DNA from: Diphasiastrum complanatum
Taxonomy: Eukaryota > Streptophyta > Lycopodiopsida > Lycopodiales > Lycopodiaceae
DNA length: 64,000 nt
Direction of reading: 5' to 3'
Assembly (NCBI GenBank): GCA_029204225.1
Contig: CM055099.1
Coordinates: 60,056,212-60,120,211 of the forward strand
Shown: positions 59,090 through 64,000 of the stretch, in pieces
Position numbering within the stretch: position 1 is the stretch's first letter
How the letters are laid out: every line of letters starts with the position of its first letter
Notes under the pieces: model-generated
What the model was told of the DNA's origin: nothing
The model's database searches: none
What the model saw: only the letters and a program-made list of their open reading frames with translations
Program-made: the position numbers and the translations under genes

Positions 59090-59953
59090 TGTTTTAGTTT
59101 ATGATGGACTTTCACTGCTAGTACGTTTTTGGGATCACGATAGTGTCTTGGATATGCTTCTAGTGGTAATCGAAGTTTTGCTTCTGAAAAAATATTTTGG
59201 TGAGAGTGTCACCTTGTCAATTCGTCATCGCAATGGAGGACCTACGTTGGTGGTTCTGGAAAAGTCCGGTGATCATTTATCATGAAGGGTCCTACTCAAG
59301 CCATACAATACTAAGACCTCATGGATATCAGTAGTAAAGTCATAAGGGTGGATTACAGTTGAAGTATTGGTAATCCACACAATCAAGGTCGGAAAATGAA
59401 GCCATACTTATCTCTAGTTCATAGCTTTTCAAGTCACGTCACATACAATGGTACCAGTGATATAGCTAGCATGCTAATAATGATACGATTCAAAACATGC
59501 ATATCATCACATTCTACATACTTTGGCAAAGCTACACGCTTGTTAACTCAAGTGGATATGAAATAACAAGTACGTGTTTCTAAACATCAAAGGCCCATAC
59601 AAGCTAGGACAGTCAGATTGTCATTATCATATTTCTTGTAGTTAACAACCCTTCATGCATCACTTTACGTTCCTTCATCCTTTAGTCTAACCCGTTAGCA
59701 GAGCTTCATCATGCATAATTGAAAGCATTCGCACCATCGTAAACATTCCATTGCGATTACATTCATCATACAAATAGCAACTATGAGAAGAAACATTACC
59801 CGAGGTGTGATTGAGAAAAACTAGTTTATCACAAGAGGTGTCTAGTCATGAATGCGGCTTCCCGTTTGCATTGTCTTGAAAGATGGTTTCCAAAATCCTT
59901 CACAACCCGGAGTAAAAAAAATCCTCAGAAACAGAGATCTATTCCCATATAGA
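59090..59953 (-). other. Unassigned sequence upstream of the gypsy gag fragment
   Basis: No open frame and no paired repeat. By position it is probably the leader or LTR of the gypsy fragment at 58486-59089. Confidence 0.35.
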
Positions 59954-60841
59954 TTAGCCATTAAGTGCTGCATAGCTTAACGCTTGAATTATTGCGTGGG
60001 GGAGGAGAGCCGCCATGGGTAATGATAATGAACCCTCACTATCATTCACAAAAGCATCATTCAAAGTACATCCTACTTTGAACACTTCACATTCATCTCT
60101 CCCTTTTGACTTGAGATCTTCCTCACCAAGTCTCATGATAGAACCTTTTGATCTACTTTCTTTATGAATACATGTGACACCACTTGTTGCACAAATGACT
60201 TTCTTGGACTCATCACATAAAGATGCAAAAGAAACTTTTTCTTCAAACATGCTCAAAGCACCATCTTTTTCCAAATGAGTAAATGAGTCATTAGCAACAA
60301 CCATTTCCAAAGAAGAGTTTTCATCACCTCCATTGATGAAGTTAGATCTCTTCTTACCTTTTCCATTTTTGCACTTTCCATGTAGTTCCATTGAAGAGCC
60401 ACAAAGACTTGAAAATCTATGAGTAGAGGAGTTCAAACATGATACTAATTTAGCACCACATGACTCCATTTGACTAGTAGGTAGCACTGGTCCATTTTCA
60501 AGATCCAATGGATCCAAAACATTGACCATAGGTTCACCAGAAATTGCCAAGTTAGCACAACTATAACTATCTCCAAGAAGCTCATTAGATCTCAACCTAG
60601 ATCTAGCATACGGAAGCTCTTTAGACTTTGCATAAGATCTACCAATCTTATTGATGCTAGGAATTGACTTTTGAAAGTTGAGAGATCCACCAACATCCAT
60701 TTCATTCCTCTTGTTGGACATAACAAATGCATCAAGCTTGTAAAGTCTACCTTGTCTATTGCCCCTAGCAATCAAGACATCTCCCTTAGTAATGAAGCAA
60801 ACATCCACAACAAACTTTGTCTTGTGCCCTTTCTTTAACAT
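59954..60841 (-). pseudogene. 295-codon open frame of element M lacking pol domains
   Basis: Begins in protease-distal text (MLKKGHKTKFVVDVCFITKG) and the pre-integrase start GRLYKLDAFV, with a short KELPYARSRLRSNELL block. It then changes to a tail of about 200 residues rich in S, K, E and N, with MESCGAKLVSCLNSSTHRF shared with B1. No integrase, RT or RNase H residues are seen. The tail's role is unknown. Belongs to a fossil element. Confidence 0.65.
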
Positions 60842-60844
60842 TTG

Positions 60845-61641
60845 TGTTGGAAGTATTTCCAGTGAGTGTGATGGCTAGATCTACTTACGGGTGTAGTATA
60901 GGGATGTAGAGATTGTCCACTTTTTAAGTTTCTACAAAAGCTTTAATAGAAATATGAAGGAATGCGAGCACTAAGGCTTACCCAACTAGTGCCCGAAACG
61001 GAAATAAACTAATTAGTAACAACAATGAAAATCCTTGCTAAGGCTTACCCAACTAGCAAGGTGACTAGACTAATCCTAGATTAACACCCGAAGGGTAATA
61101 AAATGAGATTGCTGCTAATACTAAACAAATAAGCAATAATGAACATGCCACAATAAAACCGATGAAAAGGAGGCAAGAGGAGGCCCGAGCACCTTCCCTC
61201 AAGCTATGCACCTTTCCAAGGGGAACACAAATGAAATAGAATGATAATTCTTCAAAATAGAGAGCAAGATAGCTTAATCTCAAAAGTGTCATTTACAATG
61301 CAAATACCTCTCCTTTTATGACAAGGAGGGTCTTCCATAAGTGTCTACTAACTTATGGGACTATTCTGTTTCTAGCCTTTCTAGAACTTCTAACTTAGGA
61401 TTTAGAACTTCAATTTTTTTAACTTAGGACAACTTAAGATAAAATATTTCTAATCTTAAGTTTCCTAAGTCTAAGTTCTAAATCTAAGTTTAAGCTATTT
61501 TATTATTATTTAAGCTTCTACTCATGGACTTACAAAACACATGCCATGGCTTGAAGTTTATTGACAGATACTCATACGTGGTCTTACAAAACACATGCCA
61601 CGGAGTTTTATTATTATTTTTATTCTCCCTGTGTTAGCACA
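60845..61641 (-). mobile_element. Solo LTR inside M
   Basis: Bounded by tgttggaag (left) and gttagcaca (right). M's protease text stops on one side and resumes on the other. Twin words acttacccaactag and ttacaaaacacatgcca each occur twice. No clear target duplication, so the edges are good to a few bases only. Confidence 0.6.
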
Positions 61642-62174
61642 GTTGCTAACAATTTGACCAACACTTAGCAAATTCCTTGAAAGTGAAGGAATGTAAAGAA
61701 CACCATCAAGCCTTGCATTCCTATTAGTAGAAAGGCAAATAGAAATTGATCCAATACCTTTGATCATATACTCACCACCATTTGGCATGTGAACCACTTT
61801 CTCGGTTCCAACATAAGAGATCAAAGAAGTAAAGAACTCCTTGTGACTAGTCATGTGTGAAATAGATCCACTATCTATCCACCATGAATCCTTGTCATTT
61901 CCACTTGACATTATACTTGAAGAACACATCATGGGGGAATCACAAGAATCTAGATCCTCATTAGAAGTACAAAAGTTGTTTTGCTTGCTACCTTCATTAC
62001 TTTGCTTCTTATGACATTCATTTGAAAAATGACCTTTTATCCCACAATAAAAGCACTTGAACATTGACTTATCTTTCTTTCTAAAAGAAGTAGAAGAGGA
62101 GGAGGAAGAATGATCATCATAATCCGAGTTACCACCTTTGGATTGTGAAAAATTCAACAAGTTCACACGTGTGG
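61642..62174 (-). pseudogene. gag end and protease of M
   Basis: Knuckle CFYCGIKGHFSNEC (about 62060-62015), S-rich linker, protease DSWWIDSGSISHMTSHKEFF (about 61890-61830), then LDGVLYIPSLSRNLLSVGQI. Same family as F and B1. Broken fossil. Confidence 0.82.
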
Positions 62175-62179
62175 AGATC

Positions 62180-62535
62180 TGTTACGAGCATGTAACCAGT
62201 GCCAAACCCTAGAGAATACAAATAGGTCAGATACCACAGTCAGGGTCGTGTCCAGCGTACATGACCAACAAGACAAGACTGTGAGTAGTGTGCCCCATCA
62301 CGGTCCATAGCCATGGCGGGCCTAACACAACCTAGGGACCCTGTCAGCAGGATAGGGCCCCCAGTTGGGTCCTGACGTGCAGTCGGCCACGTCAGTGTCA
62401 CGTGGCTGACACTTGGCAGTAGCATGCTACCAGTCCTCACACTGGGCTAGGACGAGCTTACTCTATATCAGGGAGTAGGCAAGGTTGGGTGGATCAGTTA
62501 GTGTTTGCCCTACTGTGGTGTTAGGATTTATTACA
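62180..62535 (+). repeat. 5' LTR of L
   Basis: Starts tgttacgagcatg and ends ggatttattaca, one base before the primer site. A TATA-like ctctatatcaggg lies near 62461. More G/C-rich than its surroundings. The end (gtgttaggatt) resembles the solo LTR at 49984-50517, hinting at related families. Confidence 0.85.
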
Positions 62536-62536
62536 C

Positions 62537-63430
62537 TGGTATCAGAGCCATCTCCATCCTAGGGAGTTCAGGAGCAGCAGTAGAGAAAGCTATCAGAAGA
62601 TAGGAAGTGTTTCTCAGTTTTTCAGAAAAGATTAGAGGAGGAGAATCGTTGTAGGTACAGCCTTCAAACCCTTGAAATTCACTGAGAATTTACAGTTGTA
62701 GGAAGTAGAATTCCTTCTGTAGGTAAATCGCTGGAAAGGCAGCAATCAATATCAGATTTTAGATATCTGATAGGAGATTTTAGAAAGGATTTAGAGTAGA
62801 AACCAACAAGCAAGTCCATCGTTGTGGGATCAGAAATCTACCTCTGAAATTTCAGAGAAATCCAAGGAAATTTGAAGGGTTTTCAAGCAAATTTTCTTAG
62901 CAGGGCCAGTGCTGGACAGAGAGGTGAAAATTTGGTTTTTCATCACTGTTTTTGAGGATTTTTCAGTAGTTTGAACATCAAACTAGATTGCCACAGACCA
63001 GCAACCTACTGCCTATGTTCAAATCAGAGATTCAAGCAAAGATTGGGTCTTAAATTTCAGAAAATTGGGCCAGACAGGTGGCTGTCCAGCCAGCAAGGGC
63101 AGAGATACAAAAAATTTTGGATTTTTTGTTGAAAAATTCCAGTTTTTACTCAGTTTGTTGGAGCCCCACACCTGAAATCATATCAGTCAGCTACTCAACT
63201 CAAGAACCAAGAAATTTGGCACCGTTTTGAAGCTTCAAACTAGCATTTTTCGAGACAACAGGTCTGAAACCTTGGGAAAAAGAGTTGAAAGGGTTCCTCT
63301 TCGTAATTTCTTTAGAAGTACAGTCCTCAGAAACAGCTAAGTCATCTTTCCTTTCCCTTGTACAGTTGTAAATTAGTCTTTTAGACTTTTTTCCTTCAGA
63401 AGTTAAGGTAGCTCTCTTTCAGTTCTGAAG
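62537..63430 (+). other. Primer site and long leader of L
   Basis: tggtatcagagcc matches initiator-Met tRNA. The rest, rich in cagag and tttcag words, has no coding frame of note and ends just before the gag ATG. Confidence 0.8.
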
Positions 63431-64000
63431 ATGACCACTCCTCAGGGACCTGATCAACCCCAGGAGAGAGGCTTCAATGAACTTGAAACAGAAGCCTTGG
63501 CTTATAGAAAAGGGAAGGAACCCATGGAAGTGGAAGAACAGGAACAGTTCGTCGAAGAACTCGACGAACTGATTACCAAGGAGCAGTTTCTCCAATTGGT
63601 AACAGAAGTGGATGAACTGAAGTTGGCATTAGCCAATTTCAAGTCCAGTGTGGACGACTCATTCGCTGAACTCAAAAACTTGATTTTGAGTTTCGCGAAA
63701 GGAAGCCTTCCCTCCACTTCTCAGTTATTCCCTTCTCCACTTCCATCAGTTTCGGGTGAGACTTTACGGTCTTTCCCCAGTGTTTTTAAAGATTTAAAAC
63801 CTCCTACATTTAATGGGGAAGAGAATGATAGAAATGCAGATATTCTACAAACCTTCCTCAGCAAATGGAAGAACATTTATTCTCTTAAACAGACCCCTGA
63901 CCATTTGCAAGCTATTGAGGCCAGTCTATCCTTAGGGCCTATGGCCTATAAGTGGTGGTTGAATCTCCAGGAGATTGGGCAGACTCCCCAGTCATGGAAA
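63431..64000 (+). CDS. gag of gypsy element L, 5' part
   Basis: From the ATG at 63431 the frame stays open for 190 codons to the window edge. MTTPQGPDQPQERGFNELE starts it. An acidic, probably coiled-coil stretch follows (EEQEQFVEELDELITKEQFL), then a short linker and the capsid start FKDLKPPTFNGEENDR and LGPMAYKWWLNLQ. The P-F-G start and the A-WW block are typical of gypsy gag. Role: structural shell protein of the element. This is the start of an LTR element, visible only in part. Confidence 0.8.
   Translation, partial: MTTPQGPDQPQERGFNELETEALAYRKGKEPMEVEEQEQFVEELDELITKEQFLQLVTEVDELKLALANFKSSVDDSFAELKNLILSFAKGSLPSTSQLFPSPLPSVSGETLRSFPSVFKDLKPPTFNGEENDRNADILQTFLSKWKNIYSLKQTPDHLQAIEASLSLGPMAYKWWLNLQEIGQTPQSWK

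Larger units (their letters stand above)
57712..62174 (-). mobile_element. Element M: family-B copia of non-autonomous design
   Basis: Read leftward: gag end and protease (62174-61642), a solo LTR insertion (61641-60845), an open frame of 295 codons with no pol domains (60841-59954), gypsy-like sequence (about 59940-58486), the B1-type tail (58485-58161), purine tract (58160-58148) and a partial 3' LTR (58147 to about 57712). Gypsy L interrupts it on the right. Broken. It shares its tail words with B1. Confidence 0.75.
62180..64000 (+). mobile_element. Ty3/gypsy element L, 5' end, runs off the right edge
   Basis: A 356-base LTR (62180-62535), the primer site tggtatcagagcca at 62537-62550, an 880-base leader and an open gag from 63431. 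The five bases before the LTR are agatc (62175-62179), the likely target site within M. What is visible looks whole. The other LTR is outside the window, so age cannot be judged. Confidence 0.85.

Noticed and set aside
60840-61646. Target duplication for the solo LTR in M
   Set aside because: No five-base match at the TG/CA ends; the nearby gttagca/tgctaac pair is an inverted, not a direct, repeat.

Overview
The window is about 64 kb of A/T-rich land-plant nuclear DNA made almost wholly of transposable elements stacked inside one another. Plant origin is inferred from copia elements primed by initiator-Met tRNA (tggtatcagagc next to the LTR), a gypsy element with the tggcgccgttgccgg-type primer site common in plants, CACTA transposons, and a decayed nuclear 28S rRNA copy. 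I see no intact host gene and cannot name the species. Nothing looks bacterial.

Layout. (1) 1-7.04 kb: 5' part of a CACTA (En/Spm) transposon read leftward, with two TNP2-like exons, split by copia element A (713-6938). (2) 7.04-7.37 kb: a piece of LINE endonuclease. (3) 7.37-15.05 kb: copia element B1 (minus) carrying nested copia element C (8449-13164). (4) 15.05-20.87 kb: copia G1 (minus), then copia F (plus, B family) with a gypsy integrase-finger scrap in its RNase H. (5) 20.87-37.39 kb: copia E, split by copia D (24543-35966, TSD ACTTT), which is split by gypsy Q (27094-34632, TSD GAGGT). (6) 37.4-41.25 kb: element scraps, a G/C-richer unassigned stretch, a gypsy RNase H relic, a 178-bp CACTA MITE and a palindromic repeat. 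(7) 41.25-50.71 kb: copia I (minus) with a solo LTR in its LTR, a zone where parts of families G and I switch orientation, and K, in which B-family gag abuts G-family pol; K's LTR holds a (GA)71 microsatellite and another solo LTR. (8) 50.90-51.89 kb: a 28S rRNA pseudogene, then about 2 kb of unassigned DNA. (9) 53.9-62.2 kb: copia P gag-protease, an unidentified coiled-coil module N that also occurs in gypsy Q, and M, a B-family element of apparently non-autonomous design that contains a gypsy gag fragment and a solo LTR. (10) 62.18-64.0 kb: gypsy L, whose LTR, primer site, leader and open gag run off the right edge.

Relative ages. Rough by-eye LTR comparison gives about 6% difference for A, about 7% for Q (first 300 bases) and about 11% for D (first 325 bases), which agrees with Q having landed in D. 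The pol-bearing elements are fossils with many breaks. Observations most worth following: the rRNA pseudogene, ten CATGCA (RY) motifs in the A LTR, the conserved non-pol tail shared by B1 and M, and the module shared by Q and N.
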